NCBI RefSeq assembly: GCF_963678635.1
Contig: NC_087062.1
Span: 9,098,670-9,158,669 of the forward strand
Source: Symsagittifera roscoffensis
Lineage: Eukaryota; Xenacoelomorpha; Acoela; Convolutidae
Direction of reading: 5' to 3'
Length of the DNA: 60,000 nucleotides
The notes under the pieces were generated by a model. That model was not told the DNA's origin. It saw only the letters and a program-made list of their open reading frames with translations, and did no database searches. Position numbers and translations under genes: made by a program. Shown here piece after piece: positions 1-10,526 of the stretch (its first letter is position 1; each line of letters opens with the position of its first letter).

Positions 1-1300
1 GAATTTTTCAAAAAATACTTTTCTCTCCAAAATCCAGATCAAACGTTCAGCTCAAGGTCAAACCTCCAAGTATGAGCGACTGGCACAAAGCACGAATAAA
101 TTAAAAATCTCAGAAATTTACTGGAAAATGTTATTTATTAATACATTATTTAATATGCAATTACAGTTGTTTAAAATTGATTGGTCAAAAACTTTTAGAG
201 CATTTTTTAGACATGTTTCTCTTTTTTCAGATCTTTGATCGTTCTGTTAATATTATAAAAAAATTTAATCCTGATGATGCACAAAATGTGCGAAAATGTT
301 TTAATGAACAATTTAAATTTGTGATAATTGTAAAGCAATTTAGAAGAAGTTTTTTTTGAATAATTGTAAATACTAATTGTAAATTGATGTTTTATCGTCA
401 TTTACATTAATTTATTGTAAAAATCCTGACGATGCACATAGTTGCGAAATTGTTTGAAATTTACTTTAAGCAAAAATTTCTTCCTAGAAGAAGTTTGAAG
501 TTAATAAGTTTAACTCAAGAAGTTTTATTCTCTGGACCAATGGGCAGATTCAGCTATCCACCTTCCCAGTCAAGGTCACTCTAACCCAATTGAGTATTTT
601 TTTTCAAACTCTCAATCCTCTCTATCAGGAACAAGACAGCTCAACTTGTGCTGAAGTTTTCTGTAAAATTGCGAATAACAATTTTACGCTAGTGATTTCT
701 GTAAACTTTCCCGCAATTATCTCTCGAATCTTCTGATCTGATCTATTTTGTGTTTTCAGTTGTCGCGAGAAGCTTATGCATGACAGGGTCGAATCGAAAA
801 AATGATTAGTAAAATGCCCAAACCTGAGTCAGATTTTGTTTGTAGCTGACTAGTTTTTGTATTTTTTCTCAAAATGAAATGGAAAACCTATATGAGCGCT
901 TAACATAGATCCTTAACTTGACAACGAAGACTTATAAGTCCAAAGTATCAAATTGATTCTGATGTTGACATTAAGTTTTCGGCATTAAGAACACATCTCT
1001 GACTCCCTTTAGTTATAAGTCCAAACGAAGTCTTGAAAGCAGTTTTTTACGTTTTTCTTTGTGTATTTCCAAAAATTTTGTCCATCAATATGTCATTATT
1101 TCGACCTTGAAACTCTAGTTACTGTAGAGAAAACGGCAGAAAATTTTCGTTCATGTCATTGCCTGGAAACAAAAAGTTGCATTTTCTATGTCCTTTGACT
1201 CTATAAGACGTCCTTTGTAGATCAAGGAAGGTTATCTCTGAAGCAATATGAGTAATAAGTGGTAACAATTAAATACTTAAACAAATCATCAGAAGTGCTA
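1..1300. other. AT-rich flank without a recognisable gene
   Basis: No open frame here has a domain, splice-compatible ends or the GC-rich third positions seen in the real exons further on. The sequence is AT-rich with homopolymer T and A runs. I could not match it to the repeat families found elsewhere in the window, so it may be unique intergenic DNA or old decayed repeat. Confidence 0.4.
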
Positions 1301-1305
1301 ATTAT

Positions 1306-1875
1306 AACAGCAAAGCATAAAGTGAACGTAATTGTTCCGACCATTGAAAATGGAGAGCAACTTTGTGTTCGGTTGTGTTTAGTTTTTTTTCCCACGCAAA
1401 ATCAGGTACCACAACTGATGATCGGATTGGGTCGAGCGATATATCAAATTAAAGCCCAGTGTCGAGAAAAACCAGTTTGAAATTTTCAATTCCTGGTCTA
1501 ATTTCGAGCGAATGAGGTGAGTGAGTAGGCTTATTATAGAAGAATAAGCCATGAAATTTTAGCTGAACTACAGTAAATTTATTTTTAGAAGTTTTTTAGA
1601 GCCATCTTTGGAATGAAAAAAACTTCAAAAAATTTAACTGTTTCAGCAAAAAAATGTGGTTTTTCCTTGTTTTTTTTTCGGCTAAAACTCTTGTCTGATT
1701 TGCCTATTTTACTATGACCGATGATTATGCCTAAATTCGTTTTTTTTTGTCAAATTCTTTCATCACACGACTCGCAAAAAACACTAATTTGAAGAAAAAA
1801 AACTTGTAAAACTTTCTTAAGATTAAAGTCGAAACATTCTGTGCTACCTGCACAACCACCAGTTATCTTTGTTGT
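1306..1875 (+). repeat. Dispersed repeat family F, copy 1
   Basis: This block shares an ordered set of motifs with copies elsewhere: an AACTTTGTGTTCGG start region, a CCACGCAAAATCAGGTACC core, GGGTCGAGCGATATA, a GTGTCGAGAAAAACCAG stretch, GATTATGCCTAAATT, and an end near GCTACCTGCACAACC. Matching + copies lie near 18195-18730, 45890-46255 and 51515-51960; reversed copies lie near 23490-23690, 29312-30035 and 44255-44400. No coding capacity and no clear terminal inverted repeat are visible, so the class is unknown; a non-autonomous transposon of about 700 bp is the simplest reading. Confidence 0.65.
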
Positions 1876-1960
1876 TAATTGTATCTATGTGAACAGAACA
1901 TGCAAAATGTCTCAAGCTAATTGACTGTATTGATCAAAAATATGACATAAATAACGAATA

Positions 1961-2123
1961 ATCTATATATCTATTTCTATTATAATTTTAAATGTGGGCT
2001 TCACTATCTCGCCATGTTTAAGTTTTTTCAACGTATTCTTTCTGCATATTTAACGAAAGAGCTTTTGCACGTTTAAGCTATATCGTATATTGCAATGCTT
2101 AAGAAATTTTTTCGATTTTCCAG
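1961..2123 (+). repeat. Left terminal inverted repeat of the Helitron-like element
   Basis: It begins with TCTA-rich sequence, then GGGCTTCACTATCTCGCCA, then two GTTTAAGC-type motifs and CTATATCGTATATTGCAATG. The reverse complement recurs at 7319-7478, and direct copies occur at about 15240-15400 and 15490-15650. The outermost base cannot be fixed because the tip is microsatellite-like. Confidence 0.75.
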
Positions 2124-3240
2124 CTTGATTTCTGTGTTTTTTCCCGCTAAATATGAAATTAGGAACCCAAAATTAGGATGCTTTCAGAGTTACCCTAAGG
2201 GTTGTGAATTGGGCCTCCGAGATAGTGAACTGGGCCTCTTAAGTTTCCGAGATACGAAGATTCTTGAGATTTTTTCAAAACTTAGAAATTTGAATTTATA
2301 AAATTCCGTAGATTTTTAGAAAATTCCACAAAAATTGAAAGTCTCAACTCTGCAGTTGGGTGCTGTCAGGGTATTGCCTCGGAGTTGCAAGTCTTGCCTC
2401 AAGAAATTGACTGCTCAAATTCTTTTAGTTTGCAATTTATTAATTTTTTATATGATTTTTCTAAAAATTTTAAAGAACTTATATATAAAAACTTGGCAAA
2501 ATTTGGAATTATCAACCCTATGGTCTAAGTTGCTGTCAGGGTACTTTCAGGTTTTATAGAATTTTGTTTCAAAATATGACTGCTCAAATCTTCTTAATTT
2601 GCAAGATATGACTTTTTAAATGATTTTTTCAAAAGTTTTCAAAGAAATTATATAAAAACTTGGCAAAAATTGGAGTTTTCAACTCTATGGTATAATTTGT
2701 GGTCAGGGTATTTTTAGGTGTTACAAATTGTGCCTAAAAATGACTGATCAAACCTTCTTAGTTTCCGAGATATGACTTTTTTTATTATTTCAATGTTTTA
2801 TTTTTCGAAGAAATGGTATATTAAAACTCGACAGAAGTTGAAATTCTCAACTTTGTAATTTAGTGATGTTTGGGTACTCTCAGAAGTTCTAAACCTTGCC
2901 CCATAATATGTCTGCTCAAATCCTCCTAATTTCTGAGATATGATTTTTTTATGATTTTTTAAAAAATTTTTCGAAGAATTTAGATATAAAAAAGAACTTA
3001 CAGGCAAGATATGCGTTGCAAATCTTGCCTCCGAATGCTACTGCTCTTATCCTTTCATTTTCGAGATATGACGTTTTGTATAATTTAAAAAAAATCCGAG
3101 AACTTAGGCCCAAACTTGTAGTCAGCTGCTGTCTAGGTACTCTAAGGGATGGTAAATCTTGTCTCCAAAGGTGACTGCTCATATAATTTTGGGTTCAGAG
3201 ATTTTTTATTATTTTTTTCCAAAGTTTTCAAAACAGATAA
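2124..3240 (+). repeat. Array of ~165-170-bp units (family E), left arm
   Basis: Units share GGTGCTGTCAGGGTACT, then a GTTGCGAATCTTGCCTCC-like stretch, TGACTGCTCAAATC, TTTCGAGATATGAC and a T-rich spacer. The TGTCAGGGTA landmark lies near 2361, 2531 and 2698, and weaker forms are near 2865 and 3130. The units are diverged rather than freshly amplified. The same unit makes up 15650-16870 and the right arm at 6140-7290. Confidence 0.75.
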
Positions 3241-4250
3241 ATTCTTGTTTGATTTATTAAACAGGTATTATAAAAACGTTTTTTTTTTGCTGGATGATAT
3301 CGGGTTTTTTTTGAGACGCTTTTATAGAAAATTCGCTTTCCCGAAAAACTACCCGTCGGATTTTCACGAATGTGGTACCAATGGATTTATTACTTTTTCA
3401 GCTACCTGCCTGCATAAACCCTAGGTTGAATTGTACCTTATCCCGCTCCCTACGGTCTTAGAAAAGCCCCACAACGCGGCACTTTTTTCACTTTTTGCTT
3501 GTTTTTTCGGACTTTTTCGATTTCCTCAAAAACTACCCGTCCAGATATGGGATTAAAGGTTTATTCGACAGAACAGGTTGTAAGAAATTCCCCTGCACAA
3601 GCGGTTGGTCCCTAATTTGCCTAGGGGAAGGGCTATAGACTTAATAAAAGTCACTTTGACTTTTTGGTACATTTTTTTTTAAGACTTTTTCGATTTCCAC
3701 AAAAACTACCCGACCAGATTTGGGATTAAGGGTTCATAGGTTGCTCAGGTTGTAGGCAACTCCCATACACAAGCGGTTAGTCCCTAATTTACCTACAGAA
3801 AAAGCTATTGAATTAGGAAAAGTCAATTTTTCGGTTTTTTGACCGTTTTTCGGAATTTTTCGATTTCCTCGAAAACTACCCGTTTAGATTTGGGAATAAG
3901 AATCACTCGACAGACCAGGTTGCTTGGAACTCGCCTGCACGAGCGGCTAGTCCCTATTTTGTGTAGGGGAAGAGCTATTGACTTAGGAAAAGTCATTTTT
4001 TTGGTTTTTTTGCCGTTTTTCGGAATTTTTCGATTTCCTCGAAGACTACCCGTTTAGATTTGGGATTAAGGGTTCAATCGACAGACCAGATTGCAGGGAA
4101 CTCCCCTCCACAAGCAGCTGGTCTCTAATTTGTCTAGGGGAAGAGCTTTAGCCTTAGTTATAGGAAAGTCATTTTTTTGGTTTTTTGGCTTTTTTTCAGG
4201 TTTTTGTGAAATTGGTATAACGAATATTTAATAGACTAATTGCTGTATTT
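3240..4250 (+). repeat. Second array, ~170-185-bp units
   Basis: Repeated landmarks are AAAACTACCCG near 3348, 3533, 3706, 3876 and 4046, each followed by a TTTGGGATTAAGGGTTC-like stretch, then CCCCTGCACAAGCGG and AGGAAAAGTCA. Related units build the bodies of the elements at 10843-12082 and 39570-41390, which links this element to the hairpin-tailed family. The first unit (3240-3490) differs most and is duplicated at 4745-4990. Confidence 0.75.
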
Positions 4251-4261
4251 TTTAGGAACAA

Positions 4262-4756
4262 TGGAGTCCGCAAATTTGGAATGAGCAAAACAGCAAGTCT
4301 TGGAGCCAGCTGCACGATCTGCAAAGTTGAAGCGAGCAAAACAGCGAGTCCTGGATCCAGCGCACAGATTGAATAATCTTAAGCGAGTAAAACAACGTCT
4401 TCAAGATCCAGTAAAGAAATTAAGGAACTGTCAGACAGCCAGAGAACGTTACAGTATTCCAACTTTGCGATTGCAAAGCTTAAAAAAGAGCGAAGAATCG
4501 TCTATCCAATTCGGCAAAATGACTTATGAATTTGGTTACAGCAAAAAGTCGACTTAGTGATCCAGTGAAGAGGGCTCAAAACTGGAATAGAAGTAAACAA
4601 CGGAAATCACTAGGGAAAGCGAAGCTATTGAAAAATACTTCATTTGTGTCCGATATAACACTTGTTGAACGATTTCCTCGAATCGATATAACACTTGTTG
4701 AACTAATTGCTTCGAAAGTTATGCCAGCATTGCCCGAAGATTTGCTGATTTATTAA
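4262..4756 (+). pseudogene. Remnant of basic N-terminal repeats of a Helitron-type protein
   Basis: Two overlapping open segments (about 4288-4557 and 4526-4756) encode a 17-18-residue unit repeated several times, with a core such as AKQRVLDPAHRLNN, then VKQRLQDPVKK. Highly basic repeats of this kind precede the Rep/helicase region in many animal Helitron proteins (family knowledge; not checked by alignment). A TGA lies in frame near 4281 and a frame change near 4540, so it is broken. No HUH or helicase motif follows directly; the frame runs into a copy of the neighbouring satellite unit. The call rests on repeat style plus the helicase remnant 500 bp downstream. Confidence 0.45.
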
Positions 4757-4990
4757 ACAGGTATTATGAAAACAATTTTTTTTTGCAGGATGAGATCGAG
4801 TTTTTTTTCTTTTTTTTGAGACGCTTTTATAGAAAATTCGCTTTCCCGAAAAACTACCCGTCCGATTTTCACAAATGTGGTACCAATGGATTTAATACTT
4901 TTTCACCTAACTGCCTGCATAAACCCTAGGTCGAATCGTACCTTATCCCGCTCCCTACGGTCTTAGAAAAGCCCCACAACTCGGCACTTT
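4745..4990 (+). repeat. Duplicate of the 3240-3490 unit
   Basis: It is nearly identical over about 250 bp to 3240-3490, including ATTTATTAAACAGGTATTAT, GAGACGCTTTTATAGAAAAT and CATAAACCCTAGG. It interrupts the coding remnants, so it arose by duplication or template switching inside the element. Confidence 0.8.
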
Positions 4991-5243
4991 TTTCATTTTT
5001 TGCTTGTTTTTTCGGACTTTTTCGATTTCCTCAAAAACTATTCGATAGAATAGGGTTTATTCGATAGAACAGGTTGTAAAAAATTCCATGAGAAACAGCG
5101 AGTCTTGGAGCCAGCTGCACGATCTGCAAATTTGCAGCGAGCAAAAAAGGCTTTAAATCAATCTAGATTAGATCAGGCAATCAACCATCTGTACAAAACT
5201 TGTAATTCCAAGCTGCAGTTTTAACCCCCCCCCCCCGCCACTC

Positions 5244-5791
5244 CAGGTGGGTAACGGGACTACTGGAGTTGTTTGCGGCTACGTTTGGCAAGACTCCATA
5301 CCCCCCACGTTCGAAGAATATCCTCTTGTTCCGAACGACCCTACTTCATCCACTGTTCGTGAACCACACCAAATGCCAAAATTTATCCTTATCAGACTGA
5401 CCACACCAGAAAGTATTCGAGCCCGCGCCACTGTTAAGCTTCTTGATCTTCCTGACGACGTTTGGCCTCATAGAGTTGTTTCAAAAAAGATAGCTGTTCT
5501 GAAATCATCTCCATGGACGCCTTACAGCAACAATGCGGCAGTTCCCTTTAGTGAATGGAGATGCTGTAACGTTACACAACTTTATGCATTGGATCCTTGA
5601 AAGGAGCAGGGGTTCAAGCAGTTTATACAGCCTTGACACGTGTTAGACTTTTTGAGCAGTTGTTCCTCAGTGAACCGATATTGTGGAATTCTGCGCGGCA
5701 ATGGCAATTACCGAAGGGTCTGAAAGAAGAACAGATACGTATTAACCTCATCAGAGAACGTTTGGTGTCTATATACAAACATCATAAATAA
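5244..5791 (+). pseudogene. C-terminal fragment of a PIF1-like (Helitron) DNA helicase
   Basis: The first open part (to 5600) has VGNGTTGVVCGYVW, then a spacer, then PKFILIRL. This matches the usual pattern in which a helicase core has 'NGxxGxVxGFxW' followed by 'PxxxLVxF'. After a frame change near 5597 the next part contains VYTALTRVRLFEQLFL, which corresponds to the conserved 'AYVALSRVRxxxxLxL' strand and arginine-finger region near the C-terminus of SF1B helicases. Walker A and B and the HKxQG motif are not visible; the stretch where HKxQG belongs is damaged. The start follows a run of 12 C and an AG that looks like an acceptor. A dead remnant; the family call is fairly sure, activity is excluded. 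Confidence 0.6.
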
Positions 5792-6135
5792 CGGTGCATT
5801 TCATAACTATCCCGAAGTAACTCATCTAAATACTTTAATTTTAGCAGGCAAAAAATGTCCTAGAACAGCAAGGGGATTAAAGACGGACAAAGCTCACCTG
5901 CAACCTGCATTCTACAGTTTTGATTATTGGTAAGATTTTTTTTGAAGTGTGTTTTTATGGGAACGAAGTGCATCCGGGTCCTCGTCCCGTTCCCCGGGCA
6001 GATTTTATTGGTAATTCTGGCAAAGAGATGCACAACAGGGTGACCAACAAGTTGATTTCAACCGATTATCGGCAGTTAATAGTTTTTTTTTTTAATTATC
6101 AAGCAGGTCATTTCAGCTTCCAGCTGAGCCCCTAG
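5792..6135 (+). other. Unassigned interior of the Helitron-like element
   Basis: It contains a short open stretch (5920-6135) with no recognisable domain. A piece reading GNEVHPGPRP faintly recalls 2A-like peptides, but the required NPGP end is absent. I assign no function. Confidence 0.3.
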
Positions 6136-6139
6136 TAAA

Positions 6140-7290
6140 AGTTTACATAATTGGAATTTTGCAACCTTCTGGCTGGGTGCTGCCAGTGTAGTCTCAGGGG
6201 TTTCAAAAGTTGCCTCCGGCTGTCACTGTTGAAATCTTTTTAGTTTTCGAGGTATGAGGTTTTTTCATTTTTTTTTCAAAATTTTTCAAAAAAAACTTGA
6301 ATAAAAATAATCAGAATTTGAAAATCCTAAATCTTTAGTGGGTTGCTCTCAGGATACTTTCAGAGGTTGCAGATCTTTGCTGCCCAAGTGTGGACTGCAG
6401 CCCCCAAGTTTGACTGCTAAAATCGTCTTAGTTATTGAGATATGCCGTTTTTAATGCTTTTTCAAAAGTGTTCAAGAACATAGATCTGAAAAGACTTAGT
6501 TTTCATCTTTTTGGAAAATTGTTAAAATTCAAAATTCATATAAACCCCATATATTTATTGGAAATAAGATTTGCATCCTTTGAGTGTACTCTGACAGCAC
6601 CCAATTACAGGATTGGTAATTTCAAATTTTATGAAGTACAGGGTAAGGAAAATCAAATTTTGAAATAAATCGAATCTAAGTTTTCTGAAATTTTTTAAAG
6701 AACATCGCCAAAAACTTTATATCTCGAAAACTACAAGAATTTGAGGTGGCAAAATTCGCAACTCCTGTGAGGACTCTGACAGGAATTTTTTGTAATTTTT
6801 ATATCTAAATATGTCTTGGAATCTAAGAGCATTTGAGCAGTTGCATTGGACGCAAGATTTGCAACTTAGAACTCCTGAGATTACCCTCACAGTACCCAAC
6901 TTCAAGCTTGGGATTATCAAATATTTTTTAAATATCTAAATTGTTCTGAAAAGTTAAGAATAAATCATAAAACATGTCATATCTCGAAAATTAAAAGGAT
7001 TTGAGGAGTCATATTTGGAGGCAAGATTTGCAATCCTTGAGATTACTCTGACAACATTCAATTATGGGATTGGGAATTTCAAATTTTGTGAATTGTTTTG
7101 TAATTTGAATTTTTTTTTTGAAACTTTTGAAAAAATCAAAAAAATGACGAATTTTTTTTGAAACTTTTGAAAAAATCAAAAAAATGTCGTTTCTCGTACA
7201 CTAAAAAGATCTCGGCATTCATAATTGGAGGCCAAATTATCAACTCCTAGGGGAACCCTAACAGCATCCACTCAAGGGCTCCTTATTTTA
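6140..7290. repeat. Family E array, right arm, with orientation switch
   Basis: Units near 6165 and 6345 run in the + direction (TGCTGCCAGTGTAGTCTCAGG and GTTGCTCTCAGGATAC). From about 6570 onward they run in the - direction: ACTCTGACAGCACCC near 6590, then TATCTCGAAAACTACAAG near 6719 and further copies to 7260. A 40-bp segment with GAAACTTTTGAAAAAATC is duplicated in tandem near 7115-7187. The turn falls between about 6480 and 6570. Confidence 0.65.
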
Positions 7291-7318
7291 AATTCGGTTG
7301 AATGAACACTGAATTCAA

Positions 7319-7478
7319 ATTGGAAAACCGAAAAAAAATCTTAATCATTGTAACATACGATATAGCTTAAACGTGAAAAATTTTTTTCTTTCACATGCAA
7401 AAATAATACGTTGAAATAGCTTAAACGTGGCGAGATAGTGAAGCCCGCATTTAATTAGATAATAGATTAGGCTGGAAT
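7319..7478 (-). repeat. Right terminal inverted repeat of the Helitron-like element
   Basis: Reverse complement of 1961-2123, with CATACGATATAGCTTAAACG, TGGCGAGATAGTGAAGCCC and an outer AATAGATTA. Identity is high but not perfect, so the element is not recent. Confidence 0.75.
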
Positions 7479-7789
7479 CTGAATTCCATTTTTGAGCTTG
7501 ATGATTTTGCTATTTAAATCGGTTCAAAACTTTTTTAAATGCAGCTGTACGCTGTCAGCTTTTTTAGGGTTTTGGTTTATAGTTCAAAATATGAAGATCT
7601 GATACGAAATATTGGAGATTTAGCCTTTTTAAAAAACATGTGAAATGAAATTATTTTTATCGTGTTCACTTTTTGAAATGAAAAGCGTTTTTGGATCCCC
7701 CCGTTCATTGTTACAGTTGCATTAACTTTTTTTTCATACATTCACTTTTGAAGCGCATGAGGTGCGTTACTTGCTTGCTATAGAGAGTT

Positions 7790-8133
7790 GCAAAAAGTTC
7801 GGACAGACAGAATTAATTAAAAAGAACAACTGAAAAAAGTCAACTGAAATTTCGACCAATCAGAAGCAGCAAAATCCGAATTTCGCTCAAAATCTATAAC
7901 CACGGCGGGCAATTGCATCCGAAGCGTCGCAATGTTTTATAGTTAAATCTGGATGTTCATCGCAGTATTTAAAAATTAGGCTAGCATAATCATCTGATAA
8001 TCGACGATCTCGAATTTTGAATTTGGTCTGACAAAAAAGTCAAGGTTGTTCGGCTTCAGATTTTGCTTGCAAAAAAGCTTCGAAAAGCACTGATTGCTCA
8101 TTTCAATTAATTCTGTCTGTCCGAACTTTTTGC
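7790..8133. mobile_element. 344-bp MITE with perfect 29-bp terminal inverted repeats
   Basis: The left end reads GCAAAAAGTTCGGACAGACA and continues to 7818. Its exact reverse complement occupies 8105-8133. The flanks show no obvious target-site duplication, although TATAG occurs on both sides (7780-7784 and near 8141). The small size and perfect ends mark a non-autonomous DNA transposon that moved fairly recently. It carries a coding-like antisense stretch. Confidence 0.85.
7887..8102 (-). pseudogene. Coding-like 71-codon stretch inside the MITE, one internal stop
   Basis: On the - strand the frame reads SVLFEAFLQAKSEAEQP, then a TGA, then KFKIRDRRLSDDYASLIF, then YCDEHPDLTIKHCDASDA and a terminal stop at 7887-7889. 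The composition (mixed charged and hydrophobic residues, His/Cys pairs) looks like genuine protein rather than translated AT-rich noise. It is too short for a transposase; it may be the kept end of the parent element's gene or a captured host piece. No family recognised. Confidence 0.35.
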
Positions 8134-8990
8134 TTCTAATTATAGTTAACATCAAACCGCTAGAGTTGCAAAACTAGATGAATTGTTCAAAAAAGCATGT
8201 TTTGAAAGCTTTTAATCGAAATGCATAAATTTATGACCGCAACCTGAATTTTTGTACGTTTTCGCGTTCATTCATTTGTTCGTTCATATCGTGCACGATG
8301 TTGATTTATTGTTGTAGCTTATTGTTGAGATGGTAAAGGTTCAGTTGCGATAGTCTTCGAGATAATCTTTTGCAATGTTTTTTGTTTCATATTTTTGGAT
8401 GCGTTGGCTGAGAGTTTTTTTTCGATAGAGTTTAACTGTTCTGACTATTTTTTAATTCAGTTTTCTATGAAACTATTGAAAGGAAGGAAACAATGTGGTA
8501 TTTTCGTAGTTATTTTTTTTCAGTATTCTCAGTTAAGCGAAGAACAATTGAATAGCTTCAGATGATTTAAATGGCTTGATGTTAAGAGAAAGGAAGCTGC
8601 ATTGGAAATTGAGGGCAGTGCCAGATCCGTTTGGACATCCAGTTGGCAGCACTCTTAGCTGAGCCAGTGTTTGCATGTTTTGAGGACTGGGAGGGAGGCG
8701 TGTGATCACTTCTCTGTACTCTAATTGGTGTCGTATGGTTCATGCTTGCCTTGCCTTTGCTTGTGTTATTATGGCCTTCGGCCCCCAAACGGGCTTGCTT
8801 TTAAGTTGGACCTTTTCACTCGCTCGCCCATTTGCTGCCATGCTAGCTAGCCTGTTCAGTAAAGTTTGAGAGATGTAAGTTTGTTTGTCGAAGGTTCGAT
8901 AACTGCAAATAAATTACGCTCACTTGGTTGTTCTATTTTAACATAGGCCACCTCAACCTCACCACTGCCACTGTGCACCATATTGTTACG
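8134..8990. other. Intergenic upstream of gene 1
   Basis: The first part is AT-rich with no recognised repeat. From about 8590 base composition becomes more balanced, which may mark the start of a promoter region. The short open frames here lack support. Confidence 0.35.
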
Positions 8991-9788
8991 TACCTCCTGT
9001 TCTGTTCTGTTGGTGGCAAAATAGAGAGAGCGAGAGAGAGTAGTTTATTCATAGCTGCTATTTGGTAACCTCAGCTGACAATATCGACTATCGAGAAAAG
9101 CGAGACGCCGACCTGAACAAACTAACCAACCCAACACCCAACATAAACATACATTACATTACATTACATATCTGTGATCTGTGCACAAAATATCTGCCCA
9201 ATAAGTGCCTTTGTCTGTCTTACTTGTCCTCTTCATACCCGCCACCGCTGAGAAGTAAAACATATCATTATCATCAACCTCAGCCTACCAACTGGACTGG
9301 ACAGGACATATTACTCTCTACATAGATCAGCAGCCGATAGCCTAGTGTGCTGCTTGACTGTTCCTTGTTGGTGGTACTTGAAGTGCATTATTTCTAACCT
9401 TCTCGTTCTCGCCTCATTGATTGTCATTACCTCCTCAGCTGAAGTTACAGTTTCTGAAGTGGGCATTGTGCTGCTAATGATTGTGCCTAGTGCTGTTGTG
9501 GTTGTTGTTGTGAAGTTGAGTTGTTGCCGCGCAAATCGAATCATCTCAGCTGTTCTGTTCTGTTCGCAGTAGAAATCACTCACTTCCAAAGTGCTCTTGC
9601 GAGTAGTGTGCTCTTTAATAGTCGTGACGTGTGATCGAACTGCGCGACTGAGTTTGTTCACAGTTATCTGCAGCTGGAGTGTGTAGTGAGTCATAGTCAC
9701 CCAACAAGTCATTTCTGTTGCTAATCAAATCAGTCGAACCACCGAGCAGAATCAGTCGGCCAAATCAGTGTGGACAGCGCGTGCTAAA
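8991..9788 (+). promoter_or_regulatory. Probable promoter and 5'UTR of the zinc-finger gene
   Basis: The block is unique and distinctly less AT-rich than its surroundings. It holds a GAGAGAGCGAGAGAGAG tract near 9021-9039 and runs without repeats into the start codon. Short upstream open frames exist. No TATA box is convincing and the transcription start is not determinable from sequence. The 5'UTR call rests on position and composition only. Confidence 0.4.
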
Positions 9789-10526
9789 ATGCCAGTGGCC
9801 GAATTGAACGACGACTGTAGCAGCCAAGACAAACAGCAGTCAAACGAGCAGAATTTATCTACTGCTTCTGCGGATGGACCTGAATCTCAACCGACAAGTG
9901 AGAAAGAGAATAAGAACACACAGAAAACAACTGCGGCAACAGAAATGGTCATTAAAGACTTATTCGAGGCATACAACATAGATTGCGAGGATTTGGACGC
10001 AATTTACAAAGACACCGAAGAAATTGTAAGCGAGCGGGAGAAGATTTTGAGCAGCCAAATGCTAGCGGCCATTGGCGGAGGCAACCATGGGTCCATAATC
10101 GACACAATGAAAGAGAAAGACCACATATCTGCAGTGACCACACAACCAAACGGACTCTCTCCCCAAATCAACTTTCCTTGGTCGGCGGAACAAAATGGGA
10201 AGAATGTGAACAATCCGTTAGATTTCTGGTCCAATTTTAATTCACCGGAAAAGTGTAAAAACTTGGACATGAGTGATGCTTTGAGTGGCCTGAAGGGTTC
10301 CCCGTCTTATCTACCATGTAGCGGCAGTGTGTACAGCTCCTCGAGTTTGTTGCAGAAAATGCCATCTGGTACTAGTATGTCATCTGCAACTGTTTCGGCT
10401 GAAAGGGGAAAACAACTATCCACAGGCGCTGAAATTACTGAGAAAAGTCTGTTCATCAATCTGGCCTTGAAGCAAGGGCATTCTGCTGCGAACTGGGATA
10501 AGTTCACGCCATTTGAGAGCGATAAG
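9789..10526 (+). CDS. Gene 1 exon 1: N-terminus of a multi-zinc-finger protein
   Basis: Encodes residues 1-246 of a protein predicted at about 1,033 residues over nine exons. ATG 9789 is the first Met of the open frame (context TAAAATGCC). The segment is polar and disordered-looking (Gln/Ser/Thr/Glu rich) with one acidic amphipathic stretch, KDLFEAYNIDCEDLDAIYKD, near residues 63-82. No finger is encoded here. The exon ends at GATAAG|gttacg in phase 0, matching exon 2. The protein is probably nuclear and DNA-binding, inferred from the eight downstream fingers. I do not recognise a specific orthologue. An additional exon inside the 3.8-kb first intron cannot be excluded. Confidence 0.75.

Larger units (their letters stand above)
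1961..7478. mobile_element. Helitron-like composite element with inverted ends and satellite arrays
   Basis: About 5.5 kb bounded by inverted copies of one ~160-bp sequence. Inside, from left to right, are an array of ~165-170-bp units, a second array of ~170-185-bp units, a coding remnant with basic tandem peptide repeats, a 250-bp duplication, a second coding remnant that resembles the C-terminal part of a PIF1/Helitron helicase, and a right array whose units reverse orientation part way through. Helitron-like elements with tandem-repeat cores and inverted ends are known in some invertebrates, which suits this layout. The Rep domain and most of the helicase are missing, so this copy cannot be autonomous. 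A different DNA transposon that captured helicase pieces remains possible. Confidence 0.6.

Noticed and set aside
2090-3424. CRISPR-like array
   Set aside because: Units are ~167 bp, diverged and without short conserved repeats and unique spacers; this is satellite within a transposon in animal DNA.
5940-6000. 2A-like peptide (HPGPRP) in the Helitron-like element
   Set aside because: The NPGP core is absent and the flanking frame has no domain; chance resemblance.
9311-9712. 133-codon antisense open frame upstream of gene 1
   Set aside because: Lies in the predicted 5'UTR, Thr-rich from simple composition, no domain and no splice partner.
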